17,283 nucleotides of DNA from Chloroflexi bacterium RBG_16_57_11 (GCA_001795165.1 MGNS01000136.1:20699-37981), one strand, 5' to 3'; counted from the stretch's first letter, positions 7,601 to 15,136 are shown. Notes: a model not told the origin generated them from the letters alone. Numbers and translations: made by a program.

Positions 7601-8467
7601 ATGAGATCGCTTGAAAATGCAGGATGGGATCGGGGAAACCATCATCGCAAACGTGTTGGAGTTGCGCTTGGCGGGGGAGTTGTGCGTGGCATGGCGCATG
7701 TAGGTGTGCTTTCTGTCCTCGAGGAGGCGAATATCCCGATTGATTTTGTGTCCGGGACCAGTGCAGGGGCAATCGTGGCGGCCTGTTTTTGTTCGGGAAT
7801 GGAATCTACACGACTGAAAGAGTACGCCTGGAAATTTACCTGGTGGCGGCTTCTCCGGCCAATCTGGCCAGTTCGGGGCCTGGTCAGCTTTGCTGGAATG
7901 ACCCAATTGTTGACCCGTCAGCTTGGGAACCAAATGATTGAAGATCTGAAGATACCCTGCGTGATTGCGACTACGGATATCGAGCGTGGCGAGCCGGTTT
8001 ACTTGCGACAGGGACCGCTGGCTCTAGCGGTACAGGCGAGCTGTTCTGTGCCGGGGTTTGTCACTCCCGTGGAATGGCATGGGCGTTGGCTGGCCGAAGG
8101 TGCAATTTCGGATATGCTGCCGGCGGAAATCCTGCGCCAGATGGGAGCCGATTACGTCATCGGTGTGGATGTCTTTGCGTTTAAAATCCGCCGCTGGCTA
8201 GGACCGCTGGGTTATCTCATCGCCGGGCTTGAGATCGCTCTGGAGCGCTCAGGCTTAGGGGTGGATGAGGCGGATTGCCGGATAGCTCCTCCGTTGGCGG
8301 GGAAGACCTACCTACGTTTCTCCAGGCGTGACGAGCTGTACAATCTAGGCCGGCAAGCTGCCTTACTTCAACTGCCTGCCATATTACAAGACCTGGGTTT
8401 GGAAAATACCACTCCAGCCGGGCGCTCGCCTGCCCGCGAGAGCCAACCGACAAGCGGTCAGTATTAA
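7601..8467 (+). CDS. Patatin-like phospholipase/serine hydrolase (RssA type) with altered catalytic acid
   Basis: A 288-residue single-domain patatin protein. After about 17 polar residues come the oxyanion motif GGGVVRG (24-30) and the nucleophile elbow GTSAG with Ser54. The second half of the fold is recognisable from VQASCSVPGFVTPVEW and from GADYVIGVDVFAF. The catalytic aspartate normally sits in a DG[GA] motif; here the aligned segment is WLAEGAISDMLP, so Glu166 replaces Asp. Ser-Glu dyads are unusual, so activity may be lost, altered or retained. No signal peptide is visible, so the protein is probably cytoplasmic and acts on lipids or acyl esters if active. The start ATG 7601 has only a weak upstream purine stretch. 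The metallophosphoesterase begins 10 bp after the stop. Confidence 0.88.
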   Translation: MRSLENAGWDRGNHHRKRVGVALGGGVVRGMAHVGVLSVLEEANIPIDFVSGTSAGAIVAACFCSGMESTRLKEYAWKFTWWRLLRPIWPVRGLVSFAGMTQLLTRQLGNQMIEDLKIPCVIATTDIERGEPVYLRQGPLALAVQASCSVPGFVTPVEWHGRWLAEGAISDMLPAEILRQMGADYVIGVDVFAFKIRRWLGPLGYLIAGLEIALERSGLGVDEADCRIAPPLAGKTYLRFSRRDELYNLGRQAALLQLPAILQDLGLENTTPAGRSPARESQPTSGQY

Positions 8468-8477
8468 CGGATCGAAG

Positions 8478-9104
8478 ATGCGTATCCTTTCCCTGAGCGA
8501 TACCATCGTATCTTTAATCTACAGTCCATTAATTCGCAGCCGCCACGAAGGTGTGGATATCATCATCGGCTGCGGCGATCTGCCGTATTATTACCTCGAG
8601 TATGTCTTCACCAGCCTGGATGCCCCTTTATACTATGTGCGAGGCAACCATGATAAAGTTCTTGAACACAGCTCTGCCGGACAACGCGTTGGGCCACATG
8701 GCGGTATCGATCTGCATTGCCGTACCTGCTCCTATAAGGGGCTGCTATTGGCAGGCATTGAAGGAAGTTTACGTTACCGGCCTGGACCTTATCAGTATAC
8801 TCAGGCGGAGATGTGGTGGTATGTTTTAGGTTTGATACCGGGATTGTTACGCAACCGTCTTGCCTATGGGCGTTACCTGGATGTATTTATCACTCACGCA
8901 CCTCCGGCTGGTGTTCATGACGCAGATGATTTACCACACCGTGGAATTAAGGCCTTCCGCTGGCTGGTGAATGTTTTCCAGCCCTCGTTGCATATACATG
9001 GGCATATACATATATATTTTCCGGGGGCGGAGATGGAAACGAGGGTTGGGGCGACTCGTGTCATTAACAGCTACGCCTGGCGCGAAGTAACCATTGATGT
9101 CTAA
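8478..9104 (+). CDS. Calcineurin-like metallophosphoesterase
   Basis: A 208-residue cytoplasmic metallophosphoesterase. The order of metal-site motifs is motif I SLSDTI (Asp8), GCGDLPYYYLE (Asp34), GNHD (57-59 with His58 and Asp59), ITHAPP (His140) and HGHIH (His174 and His176). Most family members have DxH in motif I; here the His position is Ile10, so the first metal site lacks one ligand. The following LIYSP, GCGDLPYYYLE and YVRGNHD suggest a distinct subfamily rather than a damaged gene. Substrate is unknown: such proteins cleave phosphomonoesters, diesters or nucleotides. Start ATG 8478 lies 10 bp after the patatin stop with only a weak ribosome-binding site, so coupling is likely. The final TAA overlaps the stop codon of the opposing gene. 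Confidence 0.87.
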   Translation: MRILSLSDTIVSLIYSPLIRSRHEGVDIIIGCGDLPYYYLEYVFTSLDAPLYYVRGNHDKVLEHSSAGQRVGPHGGIDLHCRTCSYKGLLLAGIEGSLRYRPGPYQYTQAEMWWYVLGLIPGLLRNRLAYGRYLDVFITHAPPAGVHDADDLPHRGIKAFRWLVNVFQPSLHIHGHIHIYFPGAEMETRVGATRVINSYAWREVTIDV

Positions 9105-10834
9105 CGGCAAACCAGCACCGGTTGGCAGCTTTTTCGCAGCACCTCATCCACCGTGCTACCCAGCACAACCTCCAAAACCGGCGCCAGTCCATAGCCTCCC
9201 AGGATGACAAAATCGCACTCATCATTCCGACAGTTACTTAATATTGTCTCCCCCACGTTGCCGCTTTCGATGCGGTATTCTGCATAGATACCGTGCTCTT
9301 CCAGATAGCTTCTCGCTTGCACCAGGACCTCCGCCGAATTACGCACGCCATCTTCCACGATTACAACGGATATTGGAATTTGCCATTTTCCAACCACGTA
9401 GGCGGCGATGAACAGGGCTTCCCGCGCTTTTGGGCTACCGTCAAAGGCGAGTAAAGCCCGGTTGAGCGCAGATACGGTCTGCGGTGTTGCCATCACCGGA
9501 CGTGGACAGCGCTGGATCAGATTGTGAAAGCCAGAGCTCAGCTTGGCAAGTGGCTGGGGCGCAGGTGGGTAGCTCAAGTTGACAATCACCAGGTCGGTCA
9601 CGGTGGCTCGCAGGCAGGTTTGCTCAACCACATCTCCTGCGGAAAGAACCAGCCGGCCGGGGAGGTTGTTTTCCTGGCAGCGTCGCTCGAACTCGGCCTG
9701 GATTGCCAGCGCCGTTTCGCTGGTCATATCGGATTCCTGTGGGACGACATGGAGTCCATATAGGCTGGCATTTTCACGGCGAGCCAATTCGATCGCCTGA
9801 CTCAGAGCATACCAGCCATCCTCTTTGCCATTTACCGGAACCAGGATTTCCTGGAAGAGGTGATCGGGTGAGCGCGCCGCCAACCTCTGCTCGCGCCATT
9901 GGCCAGGTCGAGGCCCACCTTCCAGCGCTTCGGGCAAGATCAGATCACGCAGGCGGCTGAATAAACTGGCAGTTGCGGAATTGTGGGCTCGCGCTAAATG
10001 CCCGGCAATATATTCGTCGCGAACCGGAAGTCCAAATTGCTCCTCCAATTCGCTACGGTGCTCAGCGATCCAAAGGTAAAGATCGGTCTCTGTGCGATTT
10101 GGAAAATGGTGCAGGATGCCCAGGTTGCGGATGATCTGGACAACCGGCAGGTACACCGTATCGTACCAGTGAGCCACTGCCTCCTGGTAGGGTACCTCGC
10201 GCTGGAGCTCAAGGCCCATAAAGTGTCGATGCACTTCGATATGCTCTATCAACCTGGGGTACCGCCCTGGGATCGTGACACGCAAGTCGGCTTCGGAGCG
10301 GTACTCGTTCAATCGAGTTTGTTCAAGGAACTGGTTATATTCAGCAATCAAAATCAGATCATCCGGCTTGACGTCCGGGTTGAGTGGGGCGCGGGTGTAC
10401 ACCTCGGTGACATAGGCCTGGATATATTGTGCGCCCTCCCGGCGGGCAACTGAAACGCGATGATTGCCATCCTGTACGAAGTATGTATTACCGATCTGAT
10501 ACACCTCAATCGGGGGAAGACCGATCAGACCATTTGCAGCCACCTTCACCCGCGCCCAGCGTTGTGGGTTGATTTCCTTACCGGGCAAGAAATCTCGGGT
10601 GAAATCTGAATACCGGCCGACACTGCCTACGATCGCCTCCAAGCGAATGTCTTTAAGGCCGCGCTCGATGCCTCCCTGTAGCCTGAGCATCTGGCGTACC
10701 TCATCGAAGGACAGTAATTGGGTCGATTCACCGGTCAGGCGCGCCAACAGTTGTTTTAGCTGAGCCTGGTTTCGGGCGCGCTGGAAATCGTCCAGAGCAG
10801 ATGAAAAATCGCTTTGATTGCCTTGATCAGTCAT
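9101..10834 (-). CDS. ParB-like/DUF4032 protein fused to two universal stress (Usp) domains
   Basis: A 577-residue soluble multidomain protein. Residues about 60-145 form a ParB/sulfiredoxin-like fold with QDGNHRVSVARREG at 121-134. Residues about 157-270 resemble DUF4032, with LILIAEYNQFLEQTRL, AVAHWYDTVYLPVV and FPNRTETDLYLWIAEH. Two Usp domains follow, at about 327-450 and 457-577. The second has the full ATP-binding motif G-x2-G-x9-G-S at 546-560 (GGYGLAPVL then EVVLGS). The first has lost it (VNLSYPPAPQP), so only one nucleotide site is expected. Function is unknown; nucleotide-responsive regulation of the N-terminal domain is a guess. It is divergent from the 10914 gene across 79 bp and convergent with the phosphoesterase gene. 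No clear Shine-Dalgarno precedes the ATG at 10834. Confidence 0.85.
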   Translation of the reverse strand: MTDQGNQSDFSSALDDFQRARNQAQLKQLLARLTGESTQLLSFDEVRQMLRLQGGIERGLKDIRLEAIVGSVGRYSDFTRDFLPGKEINPQRWARVKVAANGLIGLPPIEVYQIGNTYFVQDGNHRVSVARREGAQYIQAYVTEVYTRAPLNPDVKPDDLILIAEYNQFLEQTRLNEYRSEADLRVTIPGRYPRLIEHIEVHRHFMGLELQREVPYQEAVAHWYDTVYLPVVQIIRNLGILHHFPNRTETDLYLWIAEHRSELEEQFGLPVRDEYIAGHLARAHNSATASLFSRLRDLILPEALEGGPRPGQWREQRLAARSPDHLFQEILVPVNGKEDGWYALSQAIELARRENASLYGLHVVPQESDMTSETALAIQAEFERRCQENNLPGRLVLSAGDVVEQTCLRATVTDLVIVNLSYPPAPQPLAKLSSGFHNLIQRCPRPVMATPQTVSALNRALLAFDGSPKAREALFIAAYVVGKWQIPISVVIVEDGVRNSAEVLVQARSYLEEHGIYAEYRIESGNVGETILSNCRNDECDFVILGGYGLAPVLEVVLGSTVDEVLRKSCQPVLVCR

Positions 10835-10842
10835 GAGCTTAT

Positions 10843-10873
10843 TTTACATGGAATTTTCCCCGCGTGATACAAT
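10843..10873 (+). promoter_or_regulatory. Extended -10 promoter of the 10914 gene
   Basis: TGATACAAT (10865-10873) contains the extended -10 pattern TGnTACAAT. TTTACA at 10843-10848 could be a -35 at the long spacing of 19 bp. Transcription would start near 10880, giving a leader of about 34 nt with GAGGA at 10904-10908 before the ATG. On the opposite strand only TAAAAT (complement of 10841-10846) is a weak candidate for the divergent gene. Confidence 0.45.
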
Positions 10874-10913
10874 CCTGGTAAATCCATCACACGTTCCTTA
10901 ATCGAGGAAAACT

Positions 10914-11933
10914 ATGGCGCGTCCTAGATTATCATTTTTTTGTGAATTAGAGACTGAGCCATTGGAGGGTTTGTTCAATGATGTGCTCATCCAACGCCTG
11001 GTTTCACTCAAAGCCACAGTCTGTCTGGGCATTTTAGACCTTAGCCAGGAGCGGGCTGCTGTTGTCCGCCGCCTGTACCGGTCGGGCGTGCCGGTAGTGG
11101 CCTGGCTACTGCTTCCCAAAGATCAAGGCTATTGGTTTAACGCTCAAAACTTTCCGCAAGCGCTGGACCGATACGAGCAGTTCCGCCTGTGGAGCGCAGA
11201 GCAAAATCTGGTCTGGGCAGGGGTTGGACTGGATATCGAGCCGCATATTCGCGATCTCGTTGCTCTCGAGAGAACCCGTGGACGGATGATTCTGAAGATG
11301 TTGCCGCGCCTTTTTCATGTTCGGCAAATGAGACGTGCCCGCATGGCTTATCGCGCCCTGGTTGCGCTGATCCACGCCAATGGCTACCCGGTAGAGAGCT
11401 ACCAATTTCCCCTGATTGCCGACGAGAGGCGTGTTGGATCGACTGTCTTACAACGTCTGGCGGGTGTGGTCGACATATCTGTGGACCGGGAAGTGTGGAT
11501 GCTTTATACCAGCCTGCTGCGTCCGAATGGCCCTGGGATCCTCGCAAGCTACGCGCCTGAAGCGTCTGCACTCGGGCTTGGCGTAACGGGTGGTGGTGTG
11601 GTGGAGCCTGGACTTTCAGCACCGGCGCCGCTCACCTGGGAAGAGTTTGCCCGCGACTTGCGTCTGGCCTGGCTGTGGTGTGACGATCTGTTTGTTTTCT
11701 CACTTGAGGGCTGTGTGGCGCAAGGTTTCATTGATCGTTTGCAAAGCTTCGATTGGGATTTGCCAATCCTCACACCCGACGCAGGAAAGGCCCGTGTAGA
11801 TGCCTGGCGTGGGACGATCCAATCCGGGTTATGGCTGGCGCAGCGACTGCCGTATATTATCCCCGGGATGGGAGCAGGGCTTCTGGTCTGGATGGGATTG
11901 AAGCGTTATCGGCGGCTGCCTCCCTCTACTTGA
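10914..11933 (+). CDS. Conserved-looking hypothetical protein with C-terminal membrane anchor; possible TIM-barrel enzyme
   Basis: A 339-residue protein I cannot assign to a named family. No signal peptide is seen. The order of segments suggests an alternating beta/alpha barrel: TVCLGILDLS, VPVVAWLLLP, VWAGVGLDIEP (Asp107, Glu109), a long basic helical stretch (about 118-155, rich in Arg), VESYQFPLIADERR, VVDISVDREVWMLYTS, LGLGVTGGGVVEPG and a Trp-rich segment LRLAWLWCDDLFVFSLEG. GLDIEP-type strands ending in two acids occur at active sites of glycoside-hydrolase-like barrels, but this is only a resemblance. Residues 316-333 (LPYIIPGMGAGLLVWMGL) form one likely membrane helix followed by KRYRR, so the protein would be tail-anchored with the bulk in the cytoplasm. 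GAGGA 5 nt upstream supports the start. Confidence 0.6.
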   Translation: MARPRLSFFCELETEPLEGLFNDVLIQRLVSLKATVCLGILDLSQERAAVVRRLYRSGVPVVAWLLLPKDQGYWFNAQNFPQALDRYEQFRLWSAEQNLVWAGVGLDIEPHIRDLVALERTRGRMILKMLPRLFHVRQMRRARMAYRALVALIHANGYPVESYQFPLIADERRVGSTVLQRLAGVVDISVDREVWMLYTSLLRPNGPGILASYAPEASALGLGVTGGGVVEPGLSAPAPLTWEEFARDLRLAWLWCDDLFVFSLEGCVAQGFIDRLQSFDWDLPILTPDAGKARVDAWRGTIQSGLWLAQRLPYIIPGMGAGLLVWMGLKRYRRLPPST

Positions 11934-11935
11934 CG

Positions 11936-11997
11936 TATAATATGTCGATATGCATTGTGCCTCCCACTAAGGCTACAGGCGGGAGTGGGGTTTCTTT
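11936..11997 (+). terminator. Hairpin with T-rich tail downstream of the 10914 gene; TATAAT immediately upstream
   Basis: CCCACT (11963-11968) pairs with AGTGGG (11984-11989) around a 15-nt loop. It is followed by GTTTCTTT (11990-11997), a plausible but weak rho-independent terminator for the gene ending at 11933. An alternative pairing is CTCCC (11961-11965) with GGGAG (11981-11985). A perfect TATAAT at 11936-11941 lies just before it. If that is a promoter for the downstream gene, the hairpin would sit in its leader as an attenuator. Confidence 0.45.
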
Positions 11998-12054
11998 ACA
12001 ACGACTCGACATTATGCTTCGGACCCCGAGTTCGATCTTACAGGAGACTGTGTT

Positions 12055-12843
12055 ATGCGATCTGCAAGCCTGTTCTGGGGCGCTGCCCTGGTAATCCTGG
12101 GAGGTCTGTTCCTTCTAGGAAACCTGGGCGTCATCAAAGTCGATGTATGGGGTGTGATCTGGCCAACGGCTTTGATCTTGCTTGGCATCTGGCTATTGTG
12201 GGGGCGGCTTTTCCGGCGCAATCCGTCCACAGAGCACGTAAATGTACCCCTGGATGGGGCGACTCGCGCCCAAGTCCGGCTCAGTCATGGCGCAGGTCGT
12301 CTGATGGTTTCTGCCGCAGCCCCGGAGGGCGACTTGATGGAAGGTGAATTCGACGGTGGTCTGGACTTGCGCACGCGCCGAAAGGATGACCTGCTCGAAG
12401 CCGAACTGCGCTCGCCGGTTCGCGGCTGGGGGTTTTTGGATTGGGGTGGGCATGGCCTGGAGTGGAATGTGCGTTTCAATCCTCAGGTTCCACTCACCCT
12501 CAGGCTGGACACTGGAGCCAGCGAATCGATCCTGGATTTCGGCGACCTTTTGGTGGGCGATTTGAATCTTCAAACCGGCGCCAGCTCTACTGAGCTTATG
12601 CTACCGTCACGGGCGATCTACACTCGGGTAAAGGTATCCGGGGGAGCGGCGTCGATCAAGGTCCGCGTGCCATCCGATGTAGCAGCCAGTATCCGCTTTA
12701 GTGGCGGACTCGCTAGCCTGGATGTAGACAGGCAACGCTTTCCACCATCGGGCAATCTGTACCAATCCTCTGATTTCGATATTGCAAAGAACAAAGTCGA
12801 GCTTGTTTTCGAGGTAGGCGCAGCTTCGGTTGAAGTACGCTAA
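12055..12843 (+). CDS. LiaI/LiaF-like membrane protein with extracytoplasmic beta domain
   Basis: A 262-residue protein. The N-terminus carries one LiaI-LiaF-type membrane unit (DUF5668): LFWGAALVILGGLFLLGNLG and a second helix IWPTALILLGIWLLWG, then basic RLFRR. Residues about 60-262 form a Gly-rich beta-strand region of the toast-rack/LiaF-C type, with repeated segments such as LDTGASESILDFGDLLVG, LNLQTGASSTELML, VKVSGGAASIKVRV and IRFSGGLASLDV. These read like successive turns of a beta-solenoid. LiaF proteins in Firmicutes hold an envelope-stress sensor kinase inactive; no kinase is next to this gene, so its partner is unknown. AGGAG at 12042-12046 (8 nt) supports the start. pncB follows after 15 bp. 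The 121-bp gap upstream holds the TATAAT and hairpin described separately. Confidence 0.78.
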   Translation: MRSASLFWGAALVILGGLFLLGNLGVIKVDVWGVIWPTALILLGIWLLWGRLFRRNPSTEHVNVPLDGATRAQVRLSHGAGRLMVSAAAPEGDLMEGEFDGGLDLRTRRKDDLLEAELRSPVRGWGFLDWGGHGLEWNVRFNPQVPLTLRLDTGASESILDFGDLLVGDLNLQTGASSTELMLPSRAIYTRVKVSGGAASIKVRVPSDVAASIRFSGGLASLDVDRQRFPPSGNLYQSSDFDIAKNKVELVFEVGAASVEVR

Positions 12844-12858
12844 GCAGGACTTTAGCTC

Positions 12859-14424
12859 ATGAAACCAAATGAACAAAATACTGCCGAGGGAATCTTGTTT
12901 ACCGATATGTATCAGCTAACCATGGCCCAGGTCTATTACCGGACAGGTATGCAAGAGAAGTTGGTGCAGTTCGATCACTATTTTCGTTCTTATCCGGATT
13001 ATGGAACCCATAAAGCTGGCTATTGTATCAACGCCGGGCTTGAATGGCTGTTGGATTGGATGAATCGAGCGAGGTTCGGCCAATCTGACCTGGACTACCT
13101 GCGTAGTCTGAAAACTCGCACCGGGACCCAGATGTTTGCCGAAGATTTTCTGGGCTGGTTGCTGAAATACGGCGATTTCTCCGCCCTCAGCCTGTGGGCT
13201 ATTCCGGAAGGTCGCGTGGTCCACCCCAACGAGCCGCTCACCGTGGTGCGTGGGCCGTTGGCGATGGCGCAAATCCTTGAAACCTCGCTGCTCAATCATC
13301 TCAACTTCCAGACGTTGATCGCTACCAAAGCGGCGCGTATCCGGGAGATTGGTCGTGGCCAGATTTTGTTGGAGTTTGGATTACGCCGCGGGCATAGCAC
13401 TGGGGCCAATGCCGGCACACGCGCCGCCTTGATCGGTGGAGCCGATTTCTCTTCCAATGTCGGAATCTCAGCCGTCCTGGGATACCCGCCTAAGGGCACG
13501 CACGCGCATAGCATGGTCCAACTATTCATCTCCCTTGGGATGAGCGAACTGGATGCCTTCCAGGCATATGCTGAAATCTACCCGGATGACTGCACATTAT
13601 TAGTGGATACTCTCGACACGCTGGCGAGCGGCATCCCAAATGCGATCAAAACCTTCGAGGAACTGCGCCGGAAAGGACACAAGCCGGTGGGCGTGCGCCT
13701 GGATTCAGGCGATCTGGCCTACCTGAGCATCCAGTCAGCCATCCAGCTCGACGCGGCTGGATTCAATGATGTGTCGATTGTGCTTTCGAACAACCTGGAT
13801 GAGCTGGTGATCTGGCAGGTCATCACCCAGATCGCACAAGAAGCGCCACGTTACGGTGTGGATGCTGACCAGCTGATCCGCAGATTGGTTTACGGAGTAG
13901 GCACACGCTTGATCACCTCCTGGGGAGAGCCAGCATTGGGTGGAGTTTACAAGCTGGTTGCCGTTTGTGACCAGGGGAGCTGGCGACCGGCTATTAAGAT
14001 CTCTGAGTCGCTCTCAAAAACACCCAACCCGGGCGATAAGCGCCTTTGGCGGGTCTATGACCGCCGCGAGAAGGCGACCGCCGATTTGATCAGCCTGGAT
14101 GAGGAAGACCCTCGCCAGATGGATACGATCCATCTTCGCCACCCGACCGACCACACCAAGAGTCGCGTCTTGCGTGTCAACTCAACGCTTGAGATTGAGC
14201 CACTCCTGGTCGAAATATTACGCGAAGGTCAACGGGTGTATCCGGTTCAAGATATCGAAGCCTTGCGCCATCAACGGCAGGCGGATGTCGATCGACTCGA
14301 CCCAGGTGTCAGACGTATCATGAACCCACACATTTACCATGTTTCGTTGACACAAAAATTATGGGACTTGAAGCAAGCCTTGATACAATCATCACTCTCC
14401 GGAGGTCCGAATGAAGTGGCTTGA
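12859..14424 (+). CDS. pncB: Nicotinate phosphoribosyltransferase
   Basis: A 521-residue NAD-salvage enzyme that converts nicotinate, PRPP and ATP into nicotinate mononucleotide, ADP, phosphate and pyrophosphate in the cytoplasm. The N-terminal FTDMYQLTMAQVYYRTG is the standard opening motif. RRGHSTGANAGTRAALIGG forms part of the base-binding region. GTHAHSMVQ (213-221) holds the histidine of the HSM motif, His217, whose phosphorylation couples ATP hydrolysis to the reaction. VRLDSGDLAYLS and YGVGTRLITSWGEPALGGVYKLV are phosphate- and PRPP-binding segments. The length is at the upper end of the family because of a C-terminal extension (about 440-521). The start has only a weak AGGAC at 12846-12850. 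The last 14 bp overlap the next gene, whose ribosome-binding site lies inside pncB. Confidence 0.95.
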   Translation: MKPNEQNTAEGILFTDMYQLTMAQVYYRTGMQEKLVQFDHYFRSYPDYGTHKAGYCINAGLEWLLDWMNRARFGQSDLDYLRSLKTRTGTQMFAEDFLGWLLKYGDFSALSLWAIPEGRVVHPNEPLTVVRGPLAMAQILETSLLNHLNFQTLIATKAARIREIGRGQILLEFGLRRGHSTGANAGTRAALIGGADFSSNVGISAVLGYPPKGTHAHSMVQLFISLGMSELDAFQAYAEIYPDDCTLLVDTLDTLASGIPNAIKTFEELRRKGHKPVGVRLDSGDLAYLSIQSAIQLDAAGFNDVSIVLSNNLDELVIWQVITQIAQEAPRYGVDADQLIRRLVYGVGTRLITSWGEPALGGVYKLVAVCDQGSWRPAIKISESLSKTPNPGDKRLWRVYDRREKATADLISLDEEDPRQMDTIHLRHPTDHTKSRVLRVNSTLEIEPLLVEILREGQRVYPVQDIEALRHQRQADVDRLDPGVRRIMNPHIYHVSLTQKLWDLKQALIQSSLSGGPNEVA

Positions 14425-15043
14425 GTCGCGAATATTATGGGGCTGCCTCTTTATTGTGGGTGGAGTTCTCTTTTTATTACAAAACCTGGGTTTCCTTTGG
14501 TTGGGAGACCTGTTCTGGACCGTGTTGCTCGGATTGGGTAGCCTGTTCTTCCTGTCATTTTTTCTCCAAAACCGGGCACACTGGTGGGCGCTGATCCCTG
14601 GTTTTACCTTGTTGAGCCTGATGACTGTGACACTGTTGAACTGGCTCATTCCGGACCTGGGAGGTAGCTGGGGCGGGAGTGTCATTCTGGGCGGAATTGG
14701 GCTGAGCTTTTTCATCATCTATCTGGTTGACAAGGCAAACTGGTGGGCTTTGATCCCAGGCGGTGTCCTGCTCACCCTGGCGGCGACGGTGGGGTTGGAA
14801 CAATTTTTCCCCGGGTTGGAAACGGCAGGGGTGTTCTTTCTGGGTTTGGGCCTGACTTTTGGACTGGTGGCCATCCTGCCTAATCCGCAAGGTGAAATGC
14901 GCTGGGCATGGATCCCGGCCGGGATCCTGCTTCTTGTCGGCGTAGCATTCATGGCTGCAACCGGCGAGCTGTTGAAATATATATGGCCTGTGGTGTTGAT
15001 CTTTGCCGGGGTATTTCTTCTTATCCGCTCTACGCGCCGCTGA
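14411..15043 (+). CDS. LiaI/LiaF-like membrane protein built of 53-residue tandem repeats
   Basis: A 210-residue almost wholly hydrophobic protein with about eight membrane segments. It opens with a LiaI-type unit (ILWGCLFIVGGVLFLLQNLG) like those in the two neighbouring proteins, and no extracytoplasmic beta domain follows. A motif W[WR]WAxIPxG-like block recurs three times: HWWALIPG (57-64), NWWALIPG (110-117) and RWAWIPAG (164-171). The Ile codons lie exactly 159 bp apart (14594, 14753, 14912). Each motif is followed by two hydrophobic helices. GGAGG at 14401-14405 lies 5 nt before the ATG and inside the end of pncB, so translation is probably coupled. Function is unknown; it may be an interaction partner of the flanking LiaF-like proteins. 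Confidence 0.75.
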   Translation: MKWLESRILWGCLFIVGGVLFLLQNLGFLWLGDLFWTVLLGLGSLFFLSFFLQNRAHWWALIPGFTLLSLMTVTLLNWLIPDLGGSWGGSVILGGIGLSFFIIYLVDKANWWALIPGGVLLTLAATVGLEQFFPGLETAGVFFLGLGLTFGLVAILPNPQGEMRWAWIPAGILLLVGVAFMAATGELLKYIWPVVLIFAGVFLLIRSTRR

Positions 15044-15061
15044 AGCGATCCATAGGGATGG

Positions 15062-15116
15062 AGCATCCGGCGAACGCCTCAAGATTAATGATAACCAGAT
15101 TTTCGGATGCTTCGCC
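15062..15116. repeat. Crossed inverted repeats in the 93-bp gap between two LiaF-like genes
   Basis: AGCATCCG (15062-15069) is exactly complementary to CGGATGCT (15104-15111). GGCGAA (15069-15074) is exactly complementary to TTCGCC (15111-15116). The two pairs are crossed rather than nested. RNA from this gap could therefore form one hairpin or the other, or a pseudoknot, ending just before the AGGAGG (15126-15131) of the downstream gene. No T-run follows, so this is not a plain terminator. Confidence 0.4.
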
Positions 15117-15136
15117 CAGACTAACAGGAGGTTTTG

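Noticed and set aside
8991..9011. Direct repeat CATATACAT twice with several ATA codons near the end of the phosphoesterase gene.
   Set aside because: It encodes the metal-binding HIHGHIH motif, so protein constraint explains the repetition; rare-codon regulation is not supported.
9524..9960. Plus-strand reading frames opposite the Usp fusion gene, and similar antisense frames opposite uvrB, pncB and znuC.
   Set aside because: They are open only because of the codon composition of the real gene on the other strand and have no domain signatures or ribosome-binding sites.
10835..10873. Promoter for the minus-strand Usp fusion gene.
   Set aside because: Only a weak TAAAAT with no acceptable -35 is seen, and it would leave almost no leader before the ATG.
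11930..11941. TTGACG directly followed by TATAAT as a full promoter.
   Set aside because: The two hexamers touch with no spacer, so they cannot be -35 and -10 of the same promoter; only the TATAAT is kept as a candidate.
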